Notes under the pieces: generated by a model | The model's input: the letters and a program-made list of their open reading frames with translations, nothing else | Databases searched by the model: none | Told to the model about the DNA's origin: nothing | Position numbers and translations under genes: made by a program | In this document: piece after piece, positions 1 to 7,287 of the stretch | How positions within the stretch are numbered: the stretch's first letter is position 1 | How the letters are laid out: each line of letters opens with the position of its first letter | Source: an uncultured Pseudomonadota bacterium | Lineage (GTDB): Bacteria; Pseudomonadota; Alphaproteobacteria; Rs-D84 | NCBI GenBank assembly: GCA_947169505.1 | Contig: CAMVPZ010000013.1 | Location: 1-13,693 of the forward strand | DNA length: 13,693 bases | Direction of reading: 5' to 3'

Positions 1-214
1 GTGTAATCATGAAATACGTATTACGTTGGTTTTGAATGTATGCATTAACAACACCTTTTTGGCCACGACTTCCACCCGTGGATAATCCAGCAGAATTAGT
101 ATACACCAACGCACGTGCCGTATCGTTTGCGACAGTTCCTGCGGAAACGGCCAGCGCCCCATTTGCCACCAAACAAGCACCAATCAAACCAAATGCAAAT
201 AAATTCTTTTTCAT
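1..214 (-). CDS. Exported protein of unknown function, N-terminal part (runs off the left edge)
   Basis: Seen: the reverse strand reads open from an ATG at 214-212 to the window edge, giving 71 residues with no stop. The start MKKNLFAFGLIGACLVANGALA is a textbook Sec signal peptide: two Lys, a hydrophobic core, and an A-L-A signal peptidase I site after about residue 22. The mature part begins VSAGTVANDTARALVYTNSAG and is Gly/Ser/Thr/Asn-rich. An Ile-Gly-Ala-Cys at 11-14 is lipobox-like, but it sits inside the hydrophobic core, so the ALA site is preferred. A ribosome binding site (AGAGGGA) lies about 6 bases ahead of the ATG, with a good promoter just upstream. Inferred: a periplasmic or surface protein. 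I do not recognise the family, and the rest of the gene lies outside the window. Confidence 0.8.
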   Translation of the reverse strand, partial: MKKNLFAFGLIGACLVANGALAVSAGTVANDTARALVYTNSAGLSTGGSRGQKGVVNAYIQNQRNTYFMIT

Positions 215-237
215 GAAAAATCCCTCTCGTTGAAAAC

Positions 238-266
238 ATTGTACCATAAATTCAATTGCAACGCAA
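238..266 (-). promoter_or_regulatory. Sigma70-like promoter of the exported-protein gene
   Basis: On the reverse strand TTGCGT (266-261), a 17-base spacer and TACAAT (243-238) form a good promoter. TG one base before the -10 box gives an extended -10 (TGGTACAAT). The predicted start near 231 gives a leader of about 17 bases that holds the ribosome binding site. Confidence 0.6.
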
Positions 267-294
267 TAATTCTTTGAAAAAAAACATAAAAAAG

Positions 295-323
295 TTGATT
301 TAGACTAATAAATTGGCTATATT
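295..323 (+). promoter_or_regulatory. Sigma70-like promoter of prfB
   Basis: TTGATT (295-300), a 17-base spacer and TATATT (318-323). Transcription would start about 7 bases after the -10 box, at or next to base 330, which is the A of the prfB ATG. The mRNA would therefore be leaderless. No Shine-Dalgarno-like sequence lies between the -10 box and the ATG, which fits. Confidence 0.55.
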
Positions 324-329
324 CTTGGC

Positions 330-1401
330 ATGGCTTTGGTTAACAACGAAATTCTTAATCAAATATTTGACGACATTTCTGCCGTAAGGGGGTTTCTTTG
401 ACCCGGAAAAAATACAAACAGAAATAGACAAATTAAATAATACTGTGAATTTGCCAAATCTTTGGGATAATCCGGATTATGCCCGAAATATTTTACAAAA
501 AAAATCCAGTTTGGAAAAACAGTTAAACGAATTAAACTCTTTGGAAAAAGAATACAAAAATCTGGTTGAGTTGTATGAATTATCCCCCGAAGACACAGAC
601 GTTTTAAATGCTATATCTGCGCTTAGCGAAAAAGCACACAAAGCAAAATTTATAACCTTGTTTTCTGACCCAATGGATAATAATGGCGCATTTTTATTTA
701 TTCAATCTGGGGCTGGTGGCACAGAAGCACAAGATTGGGCGCAAATGTTATCTCGCATGTATATGCGTTGGTGCGAAAGACATGGTTTCACAACAGAAAC
801 CGTTGAAGAACACGAAGGCGATGTTGCGGGTATAAAAAGCATAACTTTTCGAATATCTGGTGAACGTGCTTTTGGTTGGTTAAAAAACGAAATTGGGGTT
901 CACAGACTGGTACGAATTTCACCTTTTAATGCGAATGGAAAACGCCAAACCAGTTTTGCTTCGGTTGACGTATGGCCAGACGTTGATGATTCCATAGAAA
1001 TTGAAATCAATGAAAAAGATTTACGTATTGATACTTATCGCGCAAGCGGTGCGGGGGGGCAACATGTTAACAAGACAGATTCTGCTGTGCGCATCACGCA
1101 TATTCCAACAAATACCGTTGTGACTTGCCAGAATGAACGCAGTCAAATTCAAAATCGTGATATGGCAATGAAAATGTTGCGTTCCAAATTGTACGAATTA
1201 GAAATGCAAAAACGTGCAGCCGAAGAAGATGCTGCAAAGGCCGCTCAAAAGAAAATTGAATGGGGCAGCCAAATACGAAATTATGTTTTATACCCTTATC
1301 AATTGGTTAAAGACGTTCGAACAAACGTTGAAAAGACTGATTCTGCGGCTGTGTTAGATGGTGATTTAGACGATTTTATGCTGGCAATGTTGTCACAATA
1401 G
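330..1401 (+). CDS. prfB: Peptide chain release factor 2, expressed by programmed +1 frameshift
   Basis: RF2 reads UAA and UGA in the ribosomal A site and triggers peptide release. The gene is in two frames: ATG 330 through CTT 396-398, then TGA at 399-401; skipping the T at 399 continues with GAC at 400 to the TAG at 1399-1401. The joined product is 356 residues, close to the usual ~365. The codon-recognition tripeptide S-P-F is at about 197-199 and the catalytic G-G-Q at about 242-244 (context SGAGGQHVNKTDSAVR), both in the expected places. The zero-frame start reads MALVNNEILNQIFDDISAVR; an in-frame stop (309-311) excludes an earlier start. A reader that ignores frameshifting finds only the later ATG-less fragment from about 445. 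tRNA-Arg follows 20 bases after the stop. Confidence 0.97.
387..402 (+). promoter_or_regulatory. Programmed +1 frameshift site of prfB
   Basis: The sequence AGG GGG TTT CTT TGA C matches the well-known bacterial RF2 autoregulatory site. It has an internal Shine-Dalgarno-like AGGGGG at 387-392, three bases before the slippery CTT (396-398), followed by the in-frame stop UGA with C after it. When RF2 is scarce the ribosome pauses on UGA, slips +1 from CUU to UUU and makes RF2. The site is at codon 24, close to codon 26 in E. coli. It also shows that UGA is read by RF2 in this organism. Confidence 0.97.
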
Positions 1402-1403
1402 TG

Positions 1404-1409
1404 TATAAT
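1404..1409 (+). promoter_or_regulatory. Possible -10 box for tRNA-Arg
   Basis: A perfect TATAAT starts two bases after the prfB stop codon and ends 12 bases before the tRNA. No convincing -35 box is visible 16-18 bases upstream (inside the prfB end), so it may be a weak internal promoter or chance; read-through from prfB is the alternative. Confidence 0.35.
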
Positions 1410-1421
1410 ATACGCTATCGT

Positions 1422-1498
1422 GCACCCATAGCATAACTGGATAATGCATTGCCCTCCGAAGGCAAAGACTGTGCGTTCGACTCGCACTGGGTGCGCCA
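1422..1498 (+). tRNA. tRNA-Arg(CCG), CCA encoded
   Basis: A 77-base cloverleaf. Acceptor stem GCACCCA pairs with TGGGTGC, with discriminator G and an encoded CCA (1496-1498). The D-arm stem is GCAT/ATGC. The anticodon arm TTGCC/GGCAA has loop CTCCGAA, so the anticodon is CCG at 1456-1458, decoding the rare Arg codon CGG. The T-arm GTGCG/CGCAC has loop TTCGACT. It lies between prfB and the RNase J gene with no terminator after it. Processing from a shared transcript is therefore likely. Confidence 0.95.
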
Positions 1499-1534
1499 AA
1501 AAAATTTGCAATAACAAAGCAAAAGGATGTATTT

Positions 1535-3286
1535 ATGGTCAAAGTTAAAGAAAAAATTGCGGACAAACCGGAACATGAAAACGATACAAACGATGATAAA
1601 ATATATTTTATGGCATTGGGTGGGTTGGAACATGTCGGTCAAAATATGTATGTGTATAAATATCGTGGTAAATATCTAATTGTCGATTGTGGTATGGGAT
1701 TCATAGAAGAAGAAATCGGTGCTGGTGATGTTCAATATTGTGATACAACATGGCTTGAGAAACATAAAAAAGATGTTGTTGCTTTTGTTATGACCCATGG
1801 ACACGAAGATCATATTGGTGCGCTTAAATTCATTTGGCCAAAGTTTAAAAAACCGATTTATTGCACACGTTTTCCTGCTGAAATTTTACGCCGCACTTTT
1901 AATGGTATTGAAATAGATTATAATCCAAAAAAAGATATTATCGAATTTGATGCAAACGGCGCAGAATTGGATTTAGATCCGTTTGTTGTTGAAACTTTTC
2001 ATGTTTCGCACTCAATTCCAGAAGCACAAATGTTAATTATAAAAACACCGGCTGGAAAAATCTTGCATACTGGGGATTGGACTTTTAACGATGATAATCC
2101 TATTGAACCAGGAACAAATTATGAAAGATTGGCAGAAATTGGTTCTGATCCAAAATTGTTGGCATGCGTTTGTGATTCTACATCCAGTGAACGTCAAACA
2201 CCACAAACAACTGAAGTTCAGGTTCGTGATACATTAACCGAAATTATGAAAAAAGCACCAGGACGTGTATTTGTGACCGGATATTCCAGAAGTTTGGCAC
2301 GCATTAAAATGTTCGCCGAAGCCGCACATGCTTCGGGACGGGTTGCCGCAATCAAAGAACGCAGTAATCCAAATCCTGTGCCATATGTAGGATTACCTGA
2401 ATTCCGTGAAATTGGCATTGAATACGGATATTTGGACAAAGACGATGTTTATACATTTGAAGAAATCAAAGATTTGCCAGCTGAAAAACAAGCGGTGTTT
2501 TTAACTGGTTCCCAAGGTGAAAAGTTTGCTATGTTAACCCGTCTTTGCAATGGTCATGTAAAAGAATTAAAATTATTACCAACAGATACTGTTGTGTTCA
2601 GTGCTATTATTATTCCTGGTCGCGAACAAGATGTTTCGCATCTTTATAACAAATTAGCACGTATGGGTATAAAAACATACACTATATTTGATACAGATCA
2701 TATTCATGCATCTGGACATGCTGGGCGTCCTGAATTTGAACGTTTTTATGATATGGTCCATCCTCAAATTTCGATTCCAATGCATGGTGAATATATAAAC
2801 GAAATGTTAAATGGTAAAATGGCGATGGAACGTGGTGGCGCTAAACATATGATGATTGTTCATAATGGCGATGTCGTTGCATTAAAAGATGGTGAAGAAC
2901 CATACGTATGCGAATCTGTGCAAACAGGATTTGTTGTTGTAGAAGGCGAAACAGAACGTAGTGTTGAAGATCCTGTTTATAAAAATCGCAAAAAGATTGC
3001 TTCAAATGGCGCTATATTTGTGACATTACCCATAGATAAAAAAGGATTTTTAAAGGGTGTTCCAGAAGTGTCAAGCGCAGGGGTATTCGAATCTGATGAT
3101 ACAGGTTTTATGAAACGTCAAATCCAAATTGAAATCACTAATGCGATTGATAAATTAACAAAAAAAGAACGAAAAAGTCAAGATAACCTGTATAAAGCGG
3201 TCCATATAGCATCAAACAAAGTTGTTCATGCATCGCTTGGTGCGGGTAAAAAACCACAATACAACGTTCATTTTGTGTTGACATAA
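1535..3286 (+). CDS. rnj: Ribonuclease J (MBL/beta-CASP exo- and endoribonuclease)
   Basis: RNase J degrades and matures mRNA and rRNA in the cytoplasm, using two zinc ions. The protein is 583 residues, slightly longer than the usual ~555 because of a charged, disordered-looking N-terminus (about 1-22). Metal ligands are visible: H88-G-H90-E-D92-H93, H159 within FHVSHSIP, D181 in HTGDW, and H417 in PMHGEY. The beta-CASP part carries TGYSRS (248-253), TGSQGE (324-329) and the phosphate-binding HASGHA (391-396). The C-terminal domain is about 480-583. HTGDW rather than the HTGDF common in Gram-positives is the alphaproteobacterial form. AAAGGA lies 8 bases before the ATG. A small stem (TTTGC/GCAAA, 1505-1523) between the tRNA and the gene ends at this site. 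A strong terminator follows. Confidence 0.95.
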   Translation: MVKVKEKIADKPEHENDTNDDKIYFMALGGLEHVGQNMYVYKYRGKYLIVDCGMGFIEEEIGAGDVQYCDTTWLEKHKKDVVAFVMTHGHEDHIGALKFIWPKFKKPIYCTRFPAEILRRTFNGIEIDYNPKKDIIEFDANGAELDLDPFVVETFHVSHSIPEAQMLIIKTPAGKILHTGDWTFNDDNPIEPGTNYERLAEIGSDPKLLACVCDSTSSERQTPQTTEVQVRDTLTEIMKKAPGRVFVTGYSRSLARIKMFAEAAHASGRVAAIKERSNPNPVPYVGLPEFREIGIEYGYLDKDDVYTFEEIKDLPAEKQAVFLTGSQGEKFAMLTRLCNGHVKELKLLPTDTVVFSAIIIPGREQDVSHLYNKLARMGIKTYTIFDTDHIHASGHAGRPEFERFYDMVHPQISIPMHGEYINEMLNGKMAMERGGAKHMMIVHNGDVVALKDGEEPYVCESVQTGFVVVEGETERSVEDPVYKNRKKIASNGAIFVTLPIDKKGFLKGVPEVSSAGVFESDDTGFMKRQIQIEITNAIDKLTKKERKSQDNLYKAVHIASNKVVHASLGAGKKPQYNVHFVLT

Positions 3287-3297
3287 TCATAAATAAA

Positions 3298-3322
3298 CCG
3301 CCCTATTTTGGGCGGATTTTTC
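3298..3322 (+). terminator. Rho-independent terminator after RNase J
   Basis: A perfect 6-bp stem CCGCCC/GGGCGG with loop TATTTT, followed by ATTTTTC. Confidence 0.9.
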
Positions 3323-3464
3323 TTGCATTTGTTAAAAAAATATATAAAATATGCGTTGCTGGATAACCAGAACTGATTAATCAATGGTGTCTTTTGGTCC
3401 CGATTGAGATAAGGATTCTGTGAAGTGTTCGGCACAATAAAAACCAAAAACAAAAGGATAAATT
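3323..3464 (+). promoter_or_regulatory. Promoter and leader region of rpsD
   Basis: A weak promoter can be drawn: TTGCAT (3323-3328), 16 bases, TAAAAT (3345-3350). The predicted start near 3357 gives a leader of about 108 bases. Its first part holds two adjacent short palindromes, CTGG-ATAA-CCAG (3359-3370) and TGATTAATCA (3374-3383). An AAAAGGA ribosome binding site precedes the ATG at 3465. S4 represses its own mRNA in other bacteria, so the leader may be an autoregulatory target, but I see no match to a known S4 site. Confidence 0.35.
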
Positions 3465-4097
3465 ATGGCAAGAGCTGGTGCAAAACGTAGCACTCGTAAA
3501 TTAAAGATTGGCCGTTCACTTGGTTGCAATCTTTGGGGTCAGGCTAAATCCCCATTCAATAAACGCAAATATAAACCTGGTCAACATGGACCAACATCCC
3601 GTGGGGCTTCGTCTTCTGATTACGCAAAACAAATGCGTGCAAAACAAACCTTGAAAGGATATTATGGTAATATCGGCGAAAAGAAATTCCATGCCTATTA
3701 TTTGGAAGCTGATAATATGAAAGGTGACACACCTGCTAATTTGATTGGTTTGTTGGAAAGACGCTTGGATGCTGTTGTATATCGTTCTAAATTGGCACCA
3801 ACTGTGTTTTCTGCACGTCAATTGGTCAGCCATGGTCACATTTATGTCAATGGCAAACGTGTTAAAATTGCTTCGTATCGTGTAAATCCGGGCGATGTTA
3901 TCACTGTCAGCGAAAAAGCAAAACAAATGCCTTTGGTTGTGTTGGCTTTGGAATCTGGCGAACGCAATTTCCCAGATTACATCAATGTGGACAGCAACAG
4001 TTTCACGGCTACATTTACCCGTGTACCTGCATTTGAAGACGTTCCATATCCTGTGCAGATGTTCCCAGAATTGGTCGTCGAATTCTATTCACGTTAA
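3465..4097 (+). CDS. rpsD: Small-subunit ribosomal protein S4 (uS4)
   Basis: S4 is a primary 16S rRNA binding protein that nucleates 30S assembly and contributes to decoding fidelity. The product is 210 residues, a normal length. The N-terminal part shows the family pattern with RSLGCNLWGQAKSP (18-31) and KPGQHG. The S4 RNA-binding domain covers about 98-160 (LERRLDAVVYR, then the SARQLVSHGHIYVNGKRV core). The single Cys in the first 40 residues shows that the zinc-binding C+ form is absent. The gene is monocistronic: terminators flank it on both sides. AAAAGGA stands just ahead of the ATG. Codon use is the same as its neighbours. Confidence 0.97.
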   Translation: MARAGAKRSTRKLKIGRSLGCNLWGQAKSPFNKRKYKPGQHGPTSRGASSSDYAKQMRAKQTLKGYYGNIGEKKFHAYYLEADNMKGDTPANLIGLLERRLDAVVYRSKLAPTVFSARQLVSHGHIYVNGKRVKIASYRVNPGDVITVSEKAKQMPLVVLALESGERNFPDYINVDSNSFTATFTRVPAFEDVPYPVQMFPELVVEFYSR

Positions 4098-4118
4098 TAG
4101 AAAACATACAGATAATAT

Positions 4119-4145
4119 AATCCCGCAACTTGCGGGATTTTTTAT
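4119..4145 (+). terminator. Rho-independent terminator after rpsD
   Basis: A perfect 9-bp stem AATCCCGCA/TGCGGGATT with loop ACT, then a run of T (4138-4143). Confidence 0.92.
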
Positions 4146-4174
4146 TGGAATTTTTTATACAAAAGTGTTATTAT
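4145..4174 (+). promoter_or_regulatory. Probable promoter of the trpS operon
   Basis: TTGGAA (4145-4150), an 18-base spacer and TATTAT (4169-4174). The predicted start near 4181 gives a leader of about 20 bases with AAAAAGG before the trpS ATG. Confidence 0.45.
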
Positions 4175-4201
4175 CGTATCATAAACAAAAAGGTTATAAT
4201 T

Positions 4202-5197
4202 ATGGATGATAAAATTGTTTTAACTGGTATTAAACCCACAGGTATGCCACATATCGGCAACTATCTTGGCGCATTGAAACCTTTGATTGAAATGTCTCAA
4301 AATCACAAAACGTTTATGTTTATTGCTGATTTGCATGCGTTGAATGCTGTACATAATGCAAAAGAAATTAAACAACACACTTATGAAATTGCGGCGTTAA
4401 TGGTTGCTATGGGATTAAATTTGGAAAACACAGTATTTTTCCGCCAATCTGATATAAACGAAATATATCAATTAACCGAATTTTTAATGAACGTGACACC
4501 AAAGGGGTTAATGAATCGTGCACATTCTTATAAAGCCATGGTTGAAAAAAATACCGAAGCTGGTGTTGATATTGATTCTGGGGTTAATATGGGATTGTAT
4601 ACCTATCCTGTTTTGATGGCGGCGGACATTTTACTTTATAATTCCGACATTGTTCCTGTTGGCAAAGACCAAAAGCAACATGTTGAATTTGCACGTGATA
4701 TCGCTGGATATTTCAATAATATTTATGGTGAAACATTCAAATTACCAGAACCTGTTATCGGCGAAGATTGTGGGATTATTCCGGGTTTAGACGGCAGAAA
4801 AATGAGCAAATCTTATGATAACACGATCCCCCTGCTTTGCCCAAGTGCTGAATTAAAAAAGAAAATTATGCGGATTATTACCGATTCTAAAACGCCAGAA
4901 GAACCAAAAAATCCAGATGAATCCACCATTTTCCAAATTTATAAACTCTTTGCAAACAACGATGAAGTTGCGGCATTACGTAAACGTTTTTTGAACGGCG
5001 GCATGGGATATGGCGAAGCAAAAACAATTTTGTTTGAAAAAATAAATTCTGTTTTGGAAAAACCACGCATGGAATACGAAAGATTAATGGCTAACCCGAT
5101 TGAAATAGATGCAATATTGGAAAAAGGTGCAGAATGTGCACGAATTGTGGCTTCACGTATGGTCGCAAAAGTTAAAAAGAAAATGTTAGGATTATAA
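4202..5197 (+). CDS. trpS: Tryptophanyl-tRNA synthetase
   Basis: This class I enzyme charges tRNA-Trp using ATP. With the start at 4202 it is 331 residues, the standard size. The signature motifs are H17-I-G-N20 in GMPHIGNYLGAL (HIGH-type) and K200-M-S-K-S204 in GRKMSKSYDN. The tryptophan-pocket region includes GVNMGLYTYPVLMAADIL, VGKDQKQHVE is characteristic, and the C-terminal half is helical. An upstream in-frame ATG at 4130 is rejected because it lies inside the rpsD terminator and would add a non-homologous 24-residue extension. The chosen ATG has AAAAAGG about 8-9 bases ahead. It is the first gene of a tight plus-strand group; the next gene begins 24 bases after its stop. Confidence 0.96.
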   Translation: MDDKIVLTGIKPTGMPHIGNYLGALKPLIEMSQNHKTFMFIADLHALNAVHNAKEIKQHTYEIAALMVAMGLNLENTVFFRQSDINEIYQLTEFLMNVTPKGLMNRAHSYKAMVEKNTEAGVDIDSGVNMGLYTYPVLMAADILLYNSDIVPVGKDQKQHVEFARDIAGYFNNIYGETFKLPEPVIGEDCGIIPGLDGRKMSKSYDNTIPLLCPSAELKKKIMRIITDSKTPEEPKNPDESTIFQIYKLFANNDEVAALRKRFLNGGMGYGEAKTILFEKINSVLEKPRMEYERLMANPIEIDAILEKGAECARIVASRMVAKVKKKMLGL

Positions 5198-5221
5198 AAA
5201 TCAACTTAAAGGAGAGAGAAT

Positions 5222-5953
5222 ATGGAAAAACAATTAAAAATTTTATCGCTTTGTTTAATATTTGGCTTTTTATTCGTTGCTTTGGTCAAAGATATAACAA
5301 AACCACACGAAATTCGTAAAATAAATGTAAATGGCGAATGCTTAACATCTGTTCCAAAAGACAGAACAGCAATTACTTTGCGTGTGACAACACTTGATAA
5401 AAATGCTGCAAAATCTATGAAAGCGGCAACCGAGAAAATGGCGGCAATTACCGATTATTTAAAAACTGTTGATGTAAAAATGCAAACGACAGAATTTAAT
5501 TCGTACGAAAAAACCAGATGGAATCGTGCAACAGAAACAGATGAAAATTTGGGCATAGAAACGACTATTGCTGTTGAAGTTTCCGCCAAAGATCCAGAAA
5601 TTATTGCATCTGTATTAAATAAATATGCGGGACAACCGGATGTATTCACAAACAATTTGCGCATGTTCACATCCCAAGAAACATTAAAACCTGCAATGGA
5701 AAAATGTTTGGGGATTGCGGTCAAAGACGCACGCACACGTGCAAATGCTTTGGTTGCAACAGATGGGTTAAAAGCCGGTAAATTATTAAATGTATCTTAT
5801 GGTAATGTGTCTTATGAAGAACGCCCTGTCGCAAATTATCGTTTAATGGGCGCAAAAATGGCAACAGCAGAATCTTTTGATACAGGCGGCAGTATTGTCG
5901 GCAAAGACACAGAAATCACAGTCACTGTATCTGCAACTTTTGAAATAAAATGA
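5222..5953 (+). CDS. SIMPL-domain (DUF541) membrane-anchored periplasmic protein
   Basis: Seen: 243 residues with an N-terminal hydrophobic segment at about 6-23 (LKILSLCLIFGFLFVALVK) after a short basic start, which is probably an uncleaved anchor or signal peptide. The remainder follows the SIMPL pattern: an opening beta-strand set (IRKINVNGECLTSVPKDRTAITLRV), a helix with KMAAITDYLK, an ETTIAVEVSAKD strand, a helix rich in Ala (AVKDARTRANALVATDGLKAGKLLNVSYG), and a closing ITVTVSATFEIK strand. The family is widespread in envelopes and its role is poorly defined. The ribosome binding site AAAGGAGAGAG is the strongest in the window. It ends in TGA, which overlaps the start of the recombinase gene by 4 bases (ATGA), indicating translational coupling. 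Confidence 0.8.
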   Translation: MEKQLKILSLCLIFGFLFVALVKDITKPHEIRKINVNGECLTSVPKDRTAITLRVTTLDKNAAKSMKAATEKMAAITDYLKTVDVKMQTTEFNSYEKTRWNRATETDENLGIETTIAVEVSAKDPEIIASVLNKYAGQPDVFTNNLRMFTSQETLKPAMEKCLGIAVKDARTRANALVATDGLKAGKLLNVSYGNVSYEERPVANYRLMGAKMATAESFDTGGSIVGKDTEITVTVSATFEIK

Positions 5954-6867
5954 ATGATATAATTGCTGAATTTATTGATTATTTGTTGAATACGAAAAAT
6001 TATTCAACACATACTGCATCTGCATACGAAAACGATATTCGTGATTTTGTGAATTTTTTTGGTCGGTTTGACAATGGTAATGTCAAATTGACAGACGTTG
6101 GGGCGGCCGATACTTTCTCGTTTCGTGGTTGGTTGGCAGATCGTGCAAAACGTGAATTAACACATAAATCAACGGCACGCGCTTTGTCATCGCTTCGAAC
6201 GTTCTATAAATGGTTGGGACGATATAAAAACATTCAAAATGATGCGATTGGATTAATATCTTCACCCAAGGTTGAACGTAAATTATCAAAAGCAATCGAA
6301 ACCACAGATGTTGCAGATATGCACAATGCAATACGTGCGATTGATATGAATGAACCGTGGGTTGCGGCACGTGATTGGGCTTTGGTTGTTTTGATATTTG
6401 GGTGTGGATTACGTATAAGTGAAGCATTATCACTTAAAAACAGTGATGTATTGGGTGCGCCTGATTCATTACGTATTATTGGTAAAGGCAACAAAGAACG
6501 AATTGTTCCGGTATTACCCGCTGTGAATGTCGCTATTGAAAAATATATGAAAGTAAACCCATATGGAAATCGTACGGGCGACCCGCTGTTTCGCAGTGTA
6601 CGTGGATTACCTATGTCATCACGTATGGCGGAAAAAGTTGTTGAAAATCTGCGTCATTATTTACAATTACCAGATTATGTGACACCACATGCTTTGCGAC
6701 ACACATTTGCAACCGCCTTGCTCGCTGGGGGTGCAGATTTGCGTTCTTTGCAAGAATTGTTGGGACATGCATCATTATCAACAACACAATTATATACCAA
6801 AGTTAACATGGCTGAAATTATGGATGCATATAAACACGCACACCCAATGTCAAACGATAACGATTAA
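5950..6867 (+). CDS. xerC: Tyrosine recombinase, XerC/XerD type
   Basis: Xer recombinases resolve chromosome dimers at dif together with FtsK. The protein is 305 residues, the usual length for a chromosomal Xer. The N-terminal SAM-like core-binding domain is about 1-95 (FIDYLLNTKNYSTHTASAYENDI). The catalytic domain follows with the full set of residues: R155 (CGLRISEAL), K179 (GKGNKER), H247 and R250 (PHALRHTFA), H273 (LGHASLSTTQ) and nucleophile Y282 (LYTK). Its length and lack of mobile-element neighbours favour a housekeeping Xer over a phage integrase. XerC and XerD cannot be told apart safely from this sequence alone; XerC is the more likely label. It is translationally coupled to the SIMPL-domain gene and followed by a strong bidirectional terminator. 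Confidence 0.88.
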   Translation: MNDIIAEFIDYLLNTKNYSTHTASAYENDIRDFVNFFGRFDNGNVKLTDVGAADTFSFRGWLADRAKRELTHKSTARALSSLRTFYKWLGRYKNIQNDAIGLISSPKVERKLSKAIETTDVADMHNAIRAIDMNEPWVAARDWALVVLIFGCGLRISEALSLKNSDVLGAPDSLRIIGKGNKERIVPVLPAVNVAIEKYMKVNPYGNRTGDPLFRSVRGLPMSSRMAEKVVENLRHYLQLPDYVTPHALRHTFATALLAGGADLRSLQELLGHASLSTTQLYTKVNMAEIMDAYKHAHPMSNDND

Positions 6868-6898
6868 AAAGAAACCGCCAAATCGGCGGTTTCTTTTT
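6866..6898. terminator. Bidirectional terminator between the recombinase and cold-shock genes
   Basis: AAAAAGAAACCGCC pairs perfectly with GGCGGTTTCTTTTT around the loop AAATC. The A-run on the left and T-run on the right make it active on both strands, serving the convergent genes ending at 6867 and 6914. Confidence 0.93.
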
Positions 6899-6913
6899 AT
6901 TTTCAAAATATTT

Positions 6914-7258
6914 TTATTTTTTCCAAAATGCAAATCCTGAACGTTTTTCTTTGTGTTCTTCCCTGGATTTGCGTTCTTCACGAGCACGACGACGTTCTGC
7001 ACGACGTTCTTGGAATCGTTTAGCAGATTCTTCGTCCCTTTGAATTAATTTCAATGTTGTGACAGATAATTTTCCGTTTCTTACTTCTTCTTCGAATTCG
7101 ACAATATCGTTTTCATTTAAAAAGCGAATATCGGCCGCTTTTAACGCAGAAGTATGAACAAATACATCATCTGTATTTCCGTCTTCATTTGGTGTATCCG
7201 GAGAAATAAACCCAAAACACTTTTTACCGTTATACCATTTAACCTTTCCTTGACGCAT
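6914..7258 (-). CDS. Cold-shock domain protein with a long charged C-terminal tail
   Basis: Cold-shock proteins bind single-stranded nucleic acid and melt RNA structure. With the start at 7258 the protein is 114 residues. The domain is about 1-72, with RNP1 K13-C-F-G-F-I18 (Cys replaces the usual Gly after Lys) and RNP2 D31-V-F-V-H35. Residues 74-106 form an Arg/Glu/Lys-only-like tail (ERRAERRRAREERKSREEH), probably a single long charged helix or disordered segment, ending GFAFWKK. Most stand-alone cold-shock proteins are about 70 residues. The ATG at 7258 has AAAGGAT 6 bases ahead; an upstream in-frame ATG (7300) would add 14 non-homologous residues and lies inside the hairpin leader. It has its own promoter and shares a bidirectional terminator with the recombinase gene. 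Confidence 0.9.
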   Translation of the reverse strand: MRQGKVKWYNGKKCFGFISPDTPNEDGNTDDVFVHTSALKAADIRFLNENDIVEFEEEVRNGKLSVTTLKLIQRDEESAKRFQERRAERRRAREERKSREEHKEKRSGFAFWKK

Positions 7259-7287
7259 AATTTTATCCTTTACTATACCTTTGTTAT

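Noticed and set aside
36..233. 65-residue plus-strand reading frame at the left edge
   Set aside because: Shadow of the minus-strand exported protein, which has a signal peptide, ribosome binding site and promoter.
4130..4201. Upstream in-frame start for trpS (24 extra residues)
   Set aside because: It lies in the rpsD terminator, lacks a ribosome binding site and adds residues absent from the family; ATG 4202 fits better.
3895..4209. 104-residue plus-strand reading frame across the end of rpsD
   Set aside because: Out-of-frame overlap with rpsD and its terminator, with no recognisable domain.
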